Notes under the pieces: generated by a model
Databases searched by the model: none
What the model was told of the DNA's origin: nothing
The model's input: only the letters and a program-made list of their open reading frames with translations
In this document: in pieces, positions 1 to 11,619 of the stretch
How the letters are laid out: each line of letters starts with the position of its first letter
Position numbering within the stretch: position 1 is the first letter of the stretch
Translations under genes and position numbers: made by a program
Origin: Diospyros lotus
Taxonomy: Eukaryota; Streptophyta; Magnoliopsida; Ericales; Ebenaceae
Reading direction: 5' to 3'
DNA: 64,000 nucleotides
Assembly: GCF_014633365.1 (NCBI RefSeq)
Contig: NC_068338.1
Coordinates: 10,488,616 to 10,552,615 of the forward strand

Positions 1-158
1 GATCCTTAAGTTAGATTATTGGTGATTGCAAAAGAAATTGCAAAGCTTTTGAGTGAGTAAAAGTGACTTACAGAGCATAGATCACCCTTTATTTATAGTT
101 GAAATTGTTAGGAAGTGATAACAATCCTTAATATCTTGGGATTATGATTGCTTTGGAT

Positions 159-408
159 AATCTTCAATCATTACACAATTTTTAAAGAGGATTTTAGAGG
201 TAAGTTGTTTGTAAGTCTGTCATGCGAATACCCCCCTCCCCGAATCTTCAATCATTACACAATTTTTAACGAGGATTTTAGAGGTAAGTTGTTTGTAAGT
301 CTGTCATGTGAATACCCCCCCCTCGAATCTTCAATCATTACACAAATTTCAAAGAGAATTTTAGAGGTAAGTTGTTTGTAAGTCTGTCATGCGAATACCC
401 CCTCCCCC
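159..408. repeat. 84-bp tandem repeat, three copies
   Basis: Three head-to-tail copies start near 159, 243 and 326 with the phrase AATCTTCAATCATTACACAA, and each ends in a C-rich run (AATACCCCCC). The period is 83-84 bp and copies differ by a few substitutions and by the length of the C run. The open frame running through them follows from the repeat and shows no sign of being a gene. The rest of 1-614 is AT-rich and I see no gene in it. Confidence 0.85.
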
Positions 409-761
409 CCCGCGAGTAAGGGCCTCTTGGGTCTCCCTCAAAGTCTCCTGGGTCTTTCTCAAGGTTCCCCAAGTGATACCTAGTTAATTGGTCCTAGTCC
501 ATATACACTTCAACTATAAAGTGGAAGCTCAAAAACTATATCTCATAATCAATAATCTAAAAAAATATATGTATTTCATACACAATTGTATATAGTTATA
601 AATAAAAAATAACTATTGATATGCCCTGTAAACTTGGAGAATCAAAAGACCTAAAAAAGTCGTGAGACATGGACATGAATCCCAAAGGCCCAACAGGTTG
701 TAGGAGATCAAGGAAACAAGCCAAAGGAGCAAGAGGTCAACCCGAGACCAAGTGGGGAGGA

Positions 762-915
762 CCCATTCAGTTATGCTGAGTGGGTATGATACTGCTTTGG
801 TTTTTGAGGAATAACTCTCGTATATGAGCTCCGATTGAGCTGATTCAAACTCCTATGGAAAGATAAGAGAATTATCTACAATTTTCATGTTTTGAGTTTT
901 CAGAGATTCAGGCTT
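762..915 (+). repeat. Direct repeat, copy 1 (about 153 bp)
   Basis: Copy 1 of a diverged direct repeat whose partner is at 1083-1235. Both contain a CCCA(C/T)TCAGTTATGC(C/T)GAGTGGGTA start and share CTCCGATTGAGCTGATTCAA and CCTATGGAAAGATAAGAGAA. The two copies lie 321 bp apart inside the LTR-like segment. Confidence 0.85.
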
Positions 916-1082
916 CATCAAGGCTTAAATTGGGCTCTAAGTTGATGCATCTACACTATTAAGGCTCAGAGTCAAGTATTGAAGAAATATGGATCTGAAC
1001 CAAGACAAAAGGGAAAATAGTGGCATGAATGAGTGGCCCCCCACTCGGTCATGGGGAGACCAATTTCCCCTCACTTTTCATG

Positions 1083-1235
1083 ACCCACTCAGTTATGCCG
1101 AGTGGGTACGACACTGCTTGGTTTTTTGGCTATAACTTTCTCATACGAACTCCGATTGAGCTGATTCAAAGTCCTATGGAAAGATAAGAGAATTATCTAC
1201 AACTTTTATATTTTGAGTTTTAAGAGATTCGAGCT
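1083..1235 (+). repeat. Direct repeat, copy 2 (about 153 bp)
   Basis: Second copy of the repeat at 762-915, including the CCGATTGAGCTGATTCAAA and AAGATAAGAGAATTATCTAC blocks, with scattered substitutions. It sits just upstream of the TATA box. Confidence 0.85.
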
Positions 1236-1464
1236 GAATCAATGTGAAAATTGGGTATAAAGTTGAGATACAGGAGCCAGTCAAAACCAAACCAAGGAAA
1301 ATGACAAAAGAAGGCATGACCGAGTAGCCCCCCCACTCGGTCATGGTCGAGTGGGCTTAGTCCAATCTCTCCTATTTTTCCTCCTGGATGGGCCGCGAAA
1401 TCATCGAAATAGGCCGCGAGATTCTCGCCCCGATTCTCGCACGTCTTCTCTCTCTCTCCTCCAC

Positions 1465-1472
1465 TATAAATA
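1465..1472 (+). promoter_or_regulatory. TATA box of the LTR-like segment
   Basis: TATAAATA preceded by a CT-rich run (TCTTCTCTCTCTCTCC) and followed by AGGAGACC, a common plant LTR promoter layout. No transcript is implied by sequence alone. Confidence 0.5.
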
Positions 1473-1613
1473 GGAGACCATGCCTTCATCACAAGGTACG
1501 CACTCTTGAGTTATTGAAGTACCATTTCGCATTTTCTCTCGAGATCTGACTTAAACATCTGAGGGTTTGCGCGGGGACCCCCACCCGCGTCCTAACGGTG
1601 CTATCATTTTGTA

Positions 1614-1718
1614 GGCCACTCATCACCTCAGGTCACTCGGTTATCCAAGGCCACTCGTCACCTTAGGTCACTCAGTTATCCAAAGCCACTCGTCACCTCA
1701 GGTCACTCGGTTATCTTG
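1614..1718 (+). repeat. 35-bp tandem repeat, three copies
   Basis: Three units (1614-1648, 1649-1683, 1684-1718) of GGCCACTCRTCACCTYAGGT followed by CACTCRGTTATC. They differ at only a few bases. They follow directly on the TTTGTAGG that ends the LTR-like leader. Confidence 0.9.
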
Positions 1719-1720
1719 GG

Positions 1721-3286
1721 CCACCAGATCATTAGGCCTGTCAGAGCATCAACTCTGTTAGATTACCAGATCTGCACATCTACCAGATCCAGTTGCTCGT
1801 TAAGATTCTCATCAGTGAAGGCACGACTCCCAAGACTTTTACATCTGCCCACAAGTAAAAATAGATTGTTATATTTTGACAACAACAACTATAATCACCT
1901 TAAAAAAATGAAAAATATATATTTCTTAAATGAGATTTTTTTTTATAATTTTTAAATATTTATAAAATTTAAAATATTTTTTTAAAAATATAATTGGATG
2001 ATTAAAAACTATAAAGTAAAAACTATTAAAAGATAAAAGTTTTAATTTTTAAACTTTTGACTACTGCTGACTTTTACATAGAATTTGTATTTTTAAAAAT
2101 ATTTTATATTATTTTTATAAAATAAATAAATATAATTTTTTAAATTAATTTTAAATCGATCTAGCTTGATGGGCTTTGGCTGGGCTAAAACCTATTCAGG
2201 CTCGTGAGCCGAAGCCTAGACCGGCCGACTTGACTTGGCTTGCCTCGCCTCGAGCGGGTTCATGGATCAAGTTGGGCTTAGGTGTAGCATGTCTGAGGAA
2301 TGAGCCAAGTCCAACCTAGCTAGGCCATTTGACAACTATAAAGCAAGAATCAGACACGCACAAATTGAATTTATGTGATTTAAGCAGGTCTGGCTTCAAT
2401 CACATATGTTGTTGAGATAGATCGAAATAAATAATGTGCATATATATATAGATAGCAAATAAGAAAAACTACCCTAATAAAGCTTGGTAAAGATATATAA
2501 TAATGTTACTCTAATGCTTAAATCAACAAAAAGATGGAGGGAAATTATAAGTTATGAGAATATATTGTAATGGATATGCTATATATATATTTATCTCAAT
2601 TAATTCATATTTAAATCTTTAATTTGGAGTGAGGATAGGAATAAAGACAGCTAGTTAAGTTCGCCCATATCACATCACGTCTTTTAATTATATATTTTGT
2701 GAGCCCAAATTAAATTGAATTAAATTTTGATTATAATTGAGTCAATTAATAATATTGTAGATTTATCTTATCCTAAATTTACATATAAAGATTATTGAGA
2801 CATGATGTATGTAGTTAATTTATCAAAAGACTCGAAATTAAATGTTAATCGATATCATGTTGATTAATCTTTTCTTTGTAATGAGTTGAGATTTATTTAA
2901 TTTGTTTATTTACACTTACAAATTGCCTCGGGTTTGGGTTAATTATTTGATAAAGCTTGAAAATATTCTTTTATTGAAATTGTGATTGCAATGGTAATGG
3001 TAATAAGTTGATTATTTGTGTCTTAATTATATATATATATATATATCTTGCTTGGATGGATCGAGTACACTTGAGGTTTCAGGTCCTGCCTTGGATTGGA
3101 CTTAATTTGGCCAACTCAATCAAAGTCAAATTGCATGGAAGCTCATTGGACGTACGTATGCACGTTAACCTCTGGCGACATATAGGCAGGCGTGCATGGG
3201 TCTCTCTTTCTCTTGCTCTTGCTCTTGCTTCCGTGTACGTACGTATTTATTTTGTTCTGTTTCAATCATCAATTATATAAGGATAA
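1721..3286. other. Spacer without recognisable genes
   Basis: Mostly AT-rich DNA. 2160-2340 is GC-richer with repeated GGCTCG/GGCTTG words of a kind common at the edges of old plant repeats. There is a (TA)n run near 3030-3046 and a small CTTGCT repeat near 3215. The longest open frame, 3008-3280 plus, has no recognisable protein character. Confidence 0.6.
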
Positions 3287-4500
3287 TGCTATTCGGCCAG
3301 AAGTAGTGCCCAAAGAAGGGCCATCCTAGAAGGAAATTACAATTTCACCCATACTCCAATTGACACAAATGCCTCTGTTCTAATTTCAGTATTCCCTCCC
3401 TCCGACGCTCAATCTCTCACTCTCTTCTCCCTTCTCTCACTTTCTCTCTCTGTGTTCTCTTGTTCTACCCTATCCATTGCAAAATATCTCACTCTTCTCA
3501 CTATCTTCTCCCTCACTTGCTCCCTCTTGTTCTCTCTAGCTCGACCTTCCCCATGGCTGAAAGACAAATCGGTCGTAGTGTGAGCCTTCTTCTCGGATCA
3601 AAGAAGGGTCGTCGTCTTCCGCCTGTGTGACTTCATCTCTGGCCCTCTCTCGGTCTCTTTCACTCTGAGGCACTCTCACGTCTCCATTAGCTCAGATCTA
3701 CAGGGAGGGAGGTAAGTCTTTTAGACATTTTAGTCATCAGCACATCTACGCGTTTTTTGGGTTTGGCCGAGACTTTAATGTTAGATCTAGGGAGATTGGG
3801 CAGTTGGATCTTGCTGATTTTTGGGTATGTTGGTTGATGGGCCCTTAGCTATCGGGTGGTCACCTCTGATCGCTGGAAACCACCAGTGACGGTGGCTGTC
3901 AGTGTATTTTTAAATTTGACCAAAAATTAAAAATCAGATCTACTAAAATCTAACCGTTAAATATGTCCTATTTTTTTGTATGTTATCTCTCTTGACTTAG
4001 TGTTTGTGATGGTAGGCTATGATCATAGTAAGCTTCAACCGGCAGTGGTCGGTGGCGGCGGATACATACATACATATTTTTACATATTCTGTTTTGTAAT
4101 TATTTTAATTTATATTGTAAATATTGATATTGATATTTAATTATGAATTTGTATTGAAGATGTTGAAGTTAATATTGAATTTGTATTTAATTTGTGATAT
4201 TTGAATATTGTGAAAGTTAAAATTAAATTGATTTGTATTTGTTCTGTAAATTTTTGAATTAAAATTATTAAGTTTATTGAAGAATTGAATGGTAAGTAGT
4301 TTTTGTTAATTTTATTTGAAATTATTAATGTGTAGATATATTTTAAATTTATATTAAATAAAGTTTAATATTGAATTTGTATTGAATTGGTGGTATTTGT
4401 TTTGTGAATTTTTAAATTAAAATTATTAAGTTTAGTTAAGAATTGAATGGTAAGTGGTTATTATTAATTTTATTTGAATTTAGATATTTATTAATGTTTA
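3287..4500 (+). repeat. Left arm of the fold-back element
   Basis: Inverted counterpart of 5260-6529. It contains a CT-rich leader (about 3405-3545), a gene-like stretch around 3553-3715 ending in a good splice donor (GGAGGTAAGTCTTTTAG, donor near 3712), and an intron-like continuation. This looks like a first exon plus intron start duplicated as the arm. No long reading frame supports a specific protein. Confidence 0.7.
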
Positions 4501-5259
4501 TATATTTTTTAAATTTATATTAAATAAAATTTTAAAAAAAATCAAATAATTTCATGTGATGCATAGATATTGAGTTGTACCTTTTTAATTTTTTTTAACC
4601 AAATGGAGAAACACCACGGGAAGTACTAATTGTTCAAAAATTTGTTCATTTGAGTTTAGTTTTATTTTAATTTATCAAACAAATTATGCATTTCTCTTAA
4701 TTGAAATTTTCATTCTTTTAAAAATTGTATTTAGTACTAAGATTCAAAAATCATAGATATATATATAATGAGTATTATTAAATCATAAAAAATATAAAAT
4801 GAAAGACTTTTTGTAAATAATAGACTTACCAACTCATTCCCCACTTTGATGGTAGAGTAAATGAAAAAAATATTCTTTACAAATACCTCTTTTGTTTTGG
4901 TAAATGAAAAAAAAAAATTAATTAAAAACATCTTTTTCTTGATTTAAAGTAAGAGAATTAGGAATTATTTTTAAAATAAAAAAAAAAAGATGAATCCAAT
5001 TGGTGGATGTGAATATGAATTGAGCCAAGTTAAGTGATTTTTTTTTTTTTTTGTACGAGTAAAGAATTTTTTTAAAAAAAATGTATAATACATTAAGTGT
5101 TTATTTACTATATATAATTACATCATTTACATAAAAACGTTTCGACTGTTAATTTTCAGATTAATAAAAATTTAAATTTAACTTCATACACATTAATAAA
5201 TATAAATTTAAATTTGATATTAAGCTAATTTTAAAATATATATACAAATTAATAAATAT

Positions 5260-6529
5260 TTAAATTTAAATAAAATTAACAATAACTACATAGCATTCAA
5301 TTCAAATATTCACAAAACAAATACAAACTAACTGAATTTATTAACATTTAAATTTAAACCAATTCAATTTAATTTTAACCTTCACAATATTTAAATATCA
5401 CCAATTCAATACAAATTCAATATTAACTTCAACATCTTCAACACAAATTCATAATTAAATATTAACATTTACAATATAAATTAAAATAATTACAAAAGAG
5501 AAAAGAAAATATATGTATATATGTAACAGTCGCTACCAACGCCTCCGACGACCACCGTCGGCCGAAGCTTCTCACGATCAGAGCTTACCATCAGAAACAC
5601 CAAGTCAAGAGCGTTAACATACAAAAAAATGGGACAAATTTAATAGTTAGATTTTAGTAGATCTGAGTTTTAATTTTCGGCCAAACTTAAAAATATATTG
5701 CCAGCCACCACCGGCCATCTTAGCAGGTGGTTTCCGGCGATTAGAGATAACCACCCGATACCCAAGGGCCCATCAACCAACATACCAAAAAACCAGCAAG
5801 ATCAAACAGCCGAAACTCCGTAGATCTAAGTTTAAAGTTTCGGCCGAACCCAAAACCCATTTAAACACACTGCCAGTCACCACCGGCCACCATGGCCGGT
5901 GGTTTCCGGCGATCTGAGGCAACCACCCAACACTCTTATGCCCATTGACAATCATACCCAAAAACCAACAAGATCCAACGACCAAATCTTGATAGATCTA
6001 AGTTTAAATCTTCAGCCAAACCCAACACTCACATATACCTTTGCTGAAAATCATTTTTTGTAAAACTAGAGACATACCTCATTGTAGATCGGACAAGGAT
6101 CGAGCCAAGGGATGCTGGAGATACTGTAACAGGGGCTGGAGAGCAAGAGATGGTCGTAATGAGCCCAATGGAGACCGGAGGCTCGGTCGAATGCGCAGGA
6201 GAGAAAGAGAGAGAGAGATGGCCTTAACAAGAGGAATGGAGGAACAAGCCTCTTCGAAGGGGAGCATGGGTTAGGCAGAGAATATGAGAGAGAGAGAGAG
6301 AGAAAGGGGGTTGTGAGAGAGAGAAAGAAGAGAATGAGAAGAGAGTGAGAGATTGGGCCAAATCTCCAGGAAAAGTTAGGATGGGTCAGGCAGAGAGAGA
6401 GAGAAAATAATTTGAAATTTGAAATTTCAGCCACCCTCACTTCATTGAAAATATCGCGATATTTTGGAGATAATTTCGCGATATCTATGGGGTGGCACTT
6501 CTTCGGGCATCACTTCTGGCCGAATAGCA
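5260..6529 (-). repeat. Right arm of the fold-back element
   Basis: Inverted counterpart of 3287-4500. On the minus strand the order is terminus, CT-rich leader (about 6200-6400 as GA-rich plus strand), exon-like stretch ending at a donor near 6078 (GAGGTATGTCTCTAG), then the AT-rich block. The 124-codon minus frame at 6066-6440 is Leu/Ser/Pro-rich because of the CT-rich leader and is not convincing as a gene. Confidence 0.7.
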
Positions 6530-7638
6530 ACACCACCAATAAGACCAGAATATTTTCTTTTACTCGAAACCAAACTAATAAGCCAGACCCAGACCCAGAC
6601 CTAGCATGCATAGCTAGACAGTAAATAAGCCTCAAAACTCCTCGACATCGCAGATAATTGAATACAAAACCAATTAAATAGCCAAATTAATTATATATAT
6701 ATAAAAAAAAATAGCCATTTTAAGTGTAGAGGTAGCAGCGCCTTGAGAGAAGAGACGACGACTCCTCTTCTTGGAAGTTGGAACATATTTAATCTAAAGC
6801 AAAACCAATTGGCCCAAAAATGGAAATTAAACACTACGTACTGCCACTTACCCAAAAAGAGACAAACACACATGCAACCTTCCCTCTAGCCTCGCAATAA
6901 TAGTTACTTCCAAAATATCTGACTATATGTATATATATATAGAGAGAGAGAGAGGTGCCATTGGGAGTGTACTTGCTGCCTATATATTTCAAGGGATTTT
7001 TTCCTTTTCTTTTTATTGTTTGTGGAATCACAAACGTTAGAATTGTCTTTTTTTTTTCTTTTTGGTCTTATCATTCAATAGATAAGTTTCTTCAATTCAA
7101 AAGCATGAAGATAAAAACGTTCTAGCCGCAATAAGTGGGAAAACCAGTTTGTGATCTCATCTAATGTATAGAACGAACATAAACAGGAGATGGCCTAGCC
7201 AGATTAACAATAGAATTAGGCTGGACAGAGAGCTAGGAATGTGGATTAGACATACACGTAGACATGCATGCATGCAGAGTCGACAGACCACAAATTAAAG
7301 CTTTAATAATGAAGAAAACACCCGGAAAAAAATGATCAACCTCCACAGCCTGAATCACCATCCATCCCCCATGTCACATTTTTAATCTGCTTCCAGTAGC
7401 TAGACCACAATCAGATCTAGGTAGCTCGCTTAGCCTCTCAAATTTACTTTCATAGTATCCCAAGAGCTCGAATCTGCAGGTTCCAGATATATGGATCATA
7501 ATATAATAATTAATTAATCCATTAATTAATATATAATTGATTCCGGTTGGTTATTGCATGGATAATATATATATATATGTACCATATATATGTATATAGG
7601 AATTAATTAATAATTAAGTTGGAAGATTACTAATATTA
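6530..7638. other. Spacer without recognisable genes
   Basis: AT-rich spacer with short TA and GA microsatellites (near 6690, 6925-6953 and 7566-7600). I see no coding or RNA gene. It ends at the TTA that starts the Harbinger-like terminus. Confidence 0.6.
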
Positions 7639-9169
7639 TTAGGCCATCTCCAACGGATACGACAAAAGATCACATCAAAATGGTGTGATGAACAGTGGGA
7701 CGCCATATTTGGGGTCTCACTGTTCACCCACGACATTTATGCCGTGGAAAGTTAATGCCCAAATTATCCCTTCCCTTTCAATGTAAAAAAATATTATTCT
7801 CATTATATCTTTTCTTAATTTTGTTTTAGTATGTATAATAATTGATTTTAGTCTTAATTATATATTTAATTTGATCAATATTTTTAAGAACATAATAAAT
7901 TAAAATTAAACAAAAACAATTATAATTATTTAACAAGATAAAATAAATTACTCCATAAGATTTAAAAAGTTGAGAACAACATGAGTAATATAGAAACGTA
8001 AATATTGAAAATTAAATTGCAACATACATTAAAAATGAAAGACAAATATTTAATAATTCGGTAGATTATTTTCAGACCCTCCAAGACCATCAAAATAATG
8101 ACCAAATGGAGTTGAGGAACTTTCGAGTTCTTTGTCCTGTTGTTCACCTCTTTTCTTCATGATTCTTCTATGTTCTTTTCGTATAAACTCGCATAGTTCT
8201 AGATCTAAAATAGAGCTCAAATCTTTTAGTAGAATTTTATTTTCAGAACAAAATTTCGCCGCGTTGGCTTTTTTTAGATTACTTTCAGTTCGAGCTCTCT
8301 GAATTTCATAAATTTCTTGTCTATCTTCAATTCCCTTATGTATGATTTCAGCGAGTTGACGTTGTTCTTCCATCTTTTCTGGAATCATTTTTGAAAACTC
8401 TTCTTCATTTTTCCCTTTTGATTTCGCCTTTTTAATCCCAATAGGTCGTTGACTCGAACTGCCGCTTGGATTTTCTTCATTTATATCAAAAGAAAATGAA
8501 GATAATCCAGGAGACCCTAAGGTAAGAGTCTCTGGAGTTGGAGACTCTACCTGTGTTTGAAAGCTTGGTAATTCTACTTGCACGTGTTTTCCAAATTTTT
8601 CGTTATCCTTAAGGATGGGCCAGACATGATCAAACTTAAACCCTTTTTATATTGATCATCATGGGACAATAATATTTTGGCTCGATCGATCTGTAAAATG
8701 ACATCAATATACATGTTAACATTTATTACGAATAATATAAGAAAACAAAGTTTTCAATCAATACTTACAATATCTTATTCAGAAGCACCACTTGGATTCA
8801 GATTTTTCACTTGTCGAATGCATCCTCGCAATTTGCCAATAGTTTTTGAAATTGTAGTGTAGCGAGTCTGCAATGATCTTAGCGGTCGACTCTGAGTGAT
8901 ACACTCTGGTAGTGCGTTGTTGTAATCAATCTCAACTCGAGACTAGAATCTCTCTTTCGCTTGATTCACACCTATGATCGGGTTTTGAGAAACATCTAGA
9001 TATACACGACATAGGTGTATATCTTCTTGAACAGTGCATGAGCCACTTCGTTTGTTGGAACTCATTTTTTGTTGGTTAGTAGAAGGTGAAGGTAGCAGAA
9101 GGTAAAGGTGGCAAATAATGAATAGGCTCACACTATTTATAGTAAAATAGAAAAAAGGATAGGATTAGA
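7639..9169 (-). mobile_element. PIF/Harbinger-type element, one end only
   Basis: At 7639-7641 the trinucleotide TTA, the usual PIF/Harbinger target, precedes GGCCATCTCCAACGG, a typical plant Harbinger-like terminus. Inside, on the minus strand, lies a decayed accessory gene of the Myb/SANT type that these elements carry (8050-9065). The opposite terminus is not seen: beyond about 9130 the sequence runs into what appears to be the first unit of the 104-bp satellite, interrupted at 9170 by a CACTA element. No Harbinger transposase is present. Confidence 0.6.
8050..9065 (-). pseudogene. Harbinger accessory Myb/SANT-like (NAM-associated) protein, broken
   Basis: The minus frame starts at ATG 9065-9063 with a Ser-rich N-terminus, then CTVQEDIHLCRVYLDVSQNP, the SANT-like start of the DNA-binding accessory proteins of PIF/Harbinger elements (the family often annotated as glutathione S-transferase T3-like or NAM-associated). 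A TAG at 8945-8943 replaces the expected Trp, and a TAA follows after GASE. An intron of about 80 bp looks to end with TTTTACAG near 8695. A one-base loss in the A/G run near 8640 shifts the frame. The C-terminal half (8050-8583) is open: a Ser/Pro-rich linker, a KKAKSKGK basic patch, a charged helical region and the typical ending FDGLGGSENNLPNY. Clearly a dead copy. Confidence 0.75.
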
Positions 9170-10340
9170 CACTACAACAGATTTTGCTATTAGTGACAAT
9201 TTTTTAGTGGCGCTATGAATTTTCGTCACAAAAAATACTCTTTTTGTGACAATATAAGCATTTCGTCACCAAAATTCGTGAACTGTTATTTTTTGGTGAT
9301 GATTTTGAGATTTTGTCACAAAAAAATGTCATGCATAAGTTGGCACCAACTTTTAGCACCAACAGCTGATTACTAAAAATGATTTCGTGATGCTTTATAT
9401 ATGTAGGTGACGAAAAATAAAACGTCATCATATTAATATTATATTGGGTGCCGATATATTTGTGTCACAAATGAATGGATGACCATCTGTGACACATTAG
9501 ATATTGTCATAACTGTGAATTGTATTAGGTGACGTTAACTTTTGTCACTCATTAATAGTAATATTTTAGTTTGTTGCATAAGATGACGACATTAGAAATG
9601 TCACTAATGAGTGTTACATTTGGGACGATATGATATGCGTCACGTATATAAGAATAACCTATTTGTGATACATTACATATTGTCACATTTGTAAATAATA
9701 TTAGGTGATGTTCAGTTTCGACACCCATTGTTAGTATATTATAGTTTGATGCATAAGGTGACGACTTTTGAAATGTCAATAACGAGTATTACAGTCCATG
9801 ACGATTTTCTTTTCGTCAGGTATGCAAGAATACCTATTTGTGACGCATTACATATCGTCACATGTGTGAATAGTATTAGGTGACATTACGTTTCGTCACC
9901 CCTTGTTAGTAATATTTTAATTTGATGCATATGGTAACGATTTTAGAAATGTCACTAATTAGTATTACATTTGGTGATGATTTATTGCGTCACGTATTCA
10001 AAAATACCTATTTGTGACACATTCCATATCATCATATTAATTGGTGAATAGTATTAGGTGACGGTGAGTTTCATCACCCAATGTATATAAGGTGAAGACA
10101 TTAGGTGACGATTTATTTGTGTCAGATATGAAAGAATACATATTTGTGACACATTACAAATAGTCACATTTGTGAGTATCATTGAGTGATGTTGAGTTTC
10201 GTCACCAATAGTTATTGATAATTTTTGTGTTGTACATAAGTTAACAAAACATTAATTGTCACTATTACGTATCATATTGGGTGATGAAAAAATTTGTTAC
10301 GTATGGTTATTCGTCAAATAATGAGTAATTAATTACTTGT
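9170..10340. repeat. Left subterminal repeat array (GTGACGA motifs)
   Basis: Dozens of GTGAC / GTCAC words in both orientations spaced roughly every 20-50 bp, often forming TTTCGTCACC or AGGTGACG. A longer reiteration of roughly 180 bp (ATTTGTGACACATTACATATTG and AGTATTAGGTGACG units) is visible between 9450 and 10250. This is expected of a transposase-binding region. The minus open frames here arise from the repeats. Confidence 0.8.
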
Positions 10341-10677
10341 TAATAAATAATTATTAATAATTTTTTGACTATTAATACTAAATTTTAAACAAAATATTAA
10401 AATTTATTCTAAATAACATTTATATCATTTATTATTTTATACAATCTTACTATCTTTGAAATTTATTAGTATTCATGTTGAAGTTCTTGTTTTTTGTCTA
10501 AGACAGAAACAAGTGAGACGAATAAATAATGATGTATTGATAATAATATAATTTTATTTTAGAAAAGAAACTTTAAGTTAAATGACTAGGGCAATGTTTA
10601 AGTATCGATAAATTTATTTATTTTTTGTTAGATTATATGCATTTATTGTATTTTATTTTTAAAATTGAAATAATTTT

Positions 10678-10710
10678 CAGTACAAGAAATTCGGGATTTA
10701 GCGACAGAAA
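10678..10710 (+). repeat. Possible terminus of another CACTA element
   Basis: TACAAGAAATTCGGGATTTAGCGACAG resembles a CACTA terminus whose initial CAC has changed to CAG or been lost. No matching inverted end was seen nearby, so it would be a nested fragment. Confidence 0.35.
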
Positions 10711-11527
10711 GAAGTCAAGGGGATACCTTAGTAGTCTCTTTCTCTCTATAAATAAGAGAACTTTCTGCTAAGCTAAAATATGCCCACAAGCTTAGTAAAA
10801 TTATAATTTCATTTCGAACACAAGGCTGACTTATGCATCAAAAGATTTGCAGGTGATTTCATTCATGCCTTAAACTTGTTTTTCTCTTTGCAAGCCTCTC
10901 GGATATGTCAAGAGATACTCTCTTGCATCTTGATTTTGACATTTTCTTGCATAAAAGAAATTCATTATTATATCTTAACAATAATAGTGTAAATTCAACA
11001 CATAATAATGATTCTTAAAACTTAACTCAAACATGCAATTTTTATTAGAAAGAAATTATTTTTAAAATAAATTCAAAAAATGTCTCCTTATGTTTTATAA
11101 AGTATTATCAAAACCATTTCTAAAATCTCTCAATTCTCGTTTTTGTGCGTCGAGCTCTTCATTGTTTTGTTGATCATCGCTTGACCTCTTTATATGACAA
11201 TTGTATATCACTAGTTTTGAAAATTTATTCTCTTTTCAGTGTTTAGTTTTACTTTTGTTGTTTACAAGTTTTGTTTCATTATTTTTTTGTGAGACTCAAG
11301 GTCTACCCTGATAATCTTTAGATGTTCTGTGATCTTCGTTTAATTATTATTTAATTATTAAAATAATAATTAATATTATTTTTAATCAATTATGATGTAA
11401 CACAATTTCGGTAATTTTATTAAAAACTTATTTAATCAAAAACCCAATTTTGTTATGTATTTTTATTTATTTTTCTGACATGTTATAGAAAAACAAAAAT
11501 AAAAATAAAATAAGATATATTATAATC

Positions 11528-11582
11528 AGCCCACTTAAGCGAAGCCCAACGGTCTATAGGCTCATTGCGTATGCATGTGTGC

Positions 11583-11619
<37 letters not shown>

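Larger units (their letters stand above)
615..1720 (+). mobile_element. LTR-like retrotransposon remnant
   Basis: This stretch has the build of a plant LTR promoter/R region: a TATA box at 1465-1472, then a leader with GCGCGGGGACCCCCACCCGCG and TCCTAACGGTGCTATCATT ending in TTTGTAGG near 1614. That leader style is familiar from plant Ty3 LTRs of the Tat/Ogre type (recognition by eye, not a search). No gag or pol follows and no partner LTR is visible, so it is a solo or truncated LTR, or another promoter-bearing repeat. The left limit is approximate. Confidence 0.4.
3287..6529. mobile_element. Large fold-back element with about 1.2-kb inverted arms
   Basis: The left end reads TGCTATTCGGCCAGAAGTAG and the reverse complement of the right end reads TGCTATTCGGCCAGAAGTGA. 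Inward, the arms stay inverted copies: a pyrimidine-rich leader, a block with GGGTATGTTGGTTGATGGGC and GGAAACCACC, then an AT-rich part with GATGTTGAAGTTAATATTGA present at 4157 (plus) and 5415 (minus). The loop between about 4500 and 5260 is AT-rich without genes. Long terminal inverted repeats carrying promoter-like DNA fit the Mutator-like (MULE) or Foldback classes. I found no clean target-site duplication, so class is uncertain. Confidence 0.75.

Noticed and set aside
148..381. 77-codon open frame at the window start
   Set aside because: Made only by the 84-bp tandem repeat; the repeated peptide follows the DNA period.
6066..6440. 124-codon minus open frame
   Set aside because: Translation of a CT-rich leader in the fold-back arm; low-complexity Ser/Leu/Pro, no start context or homology.
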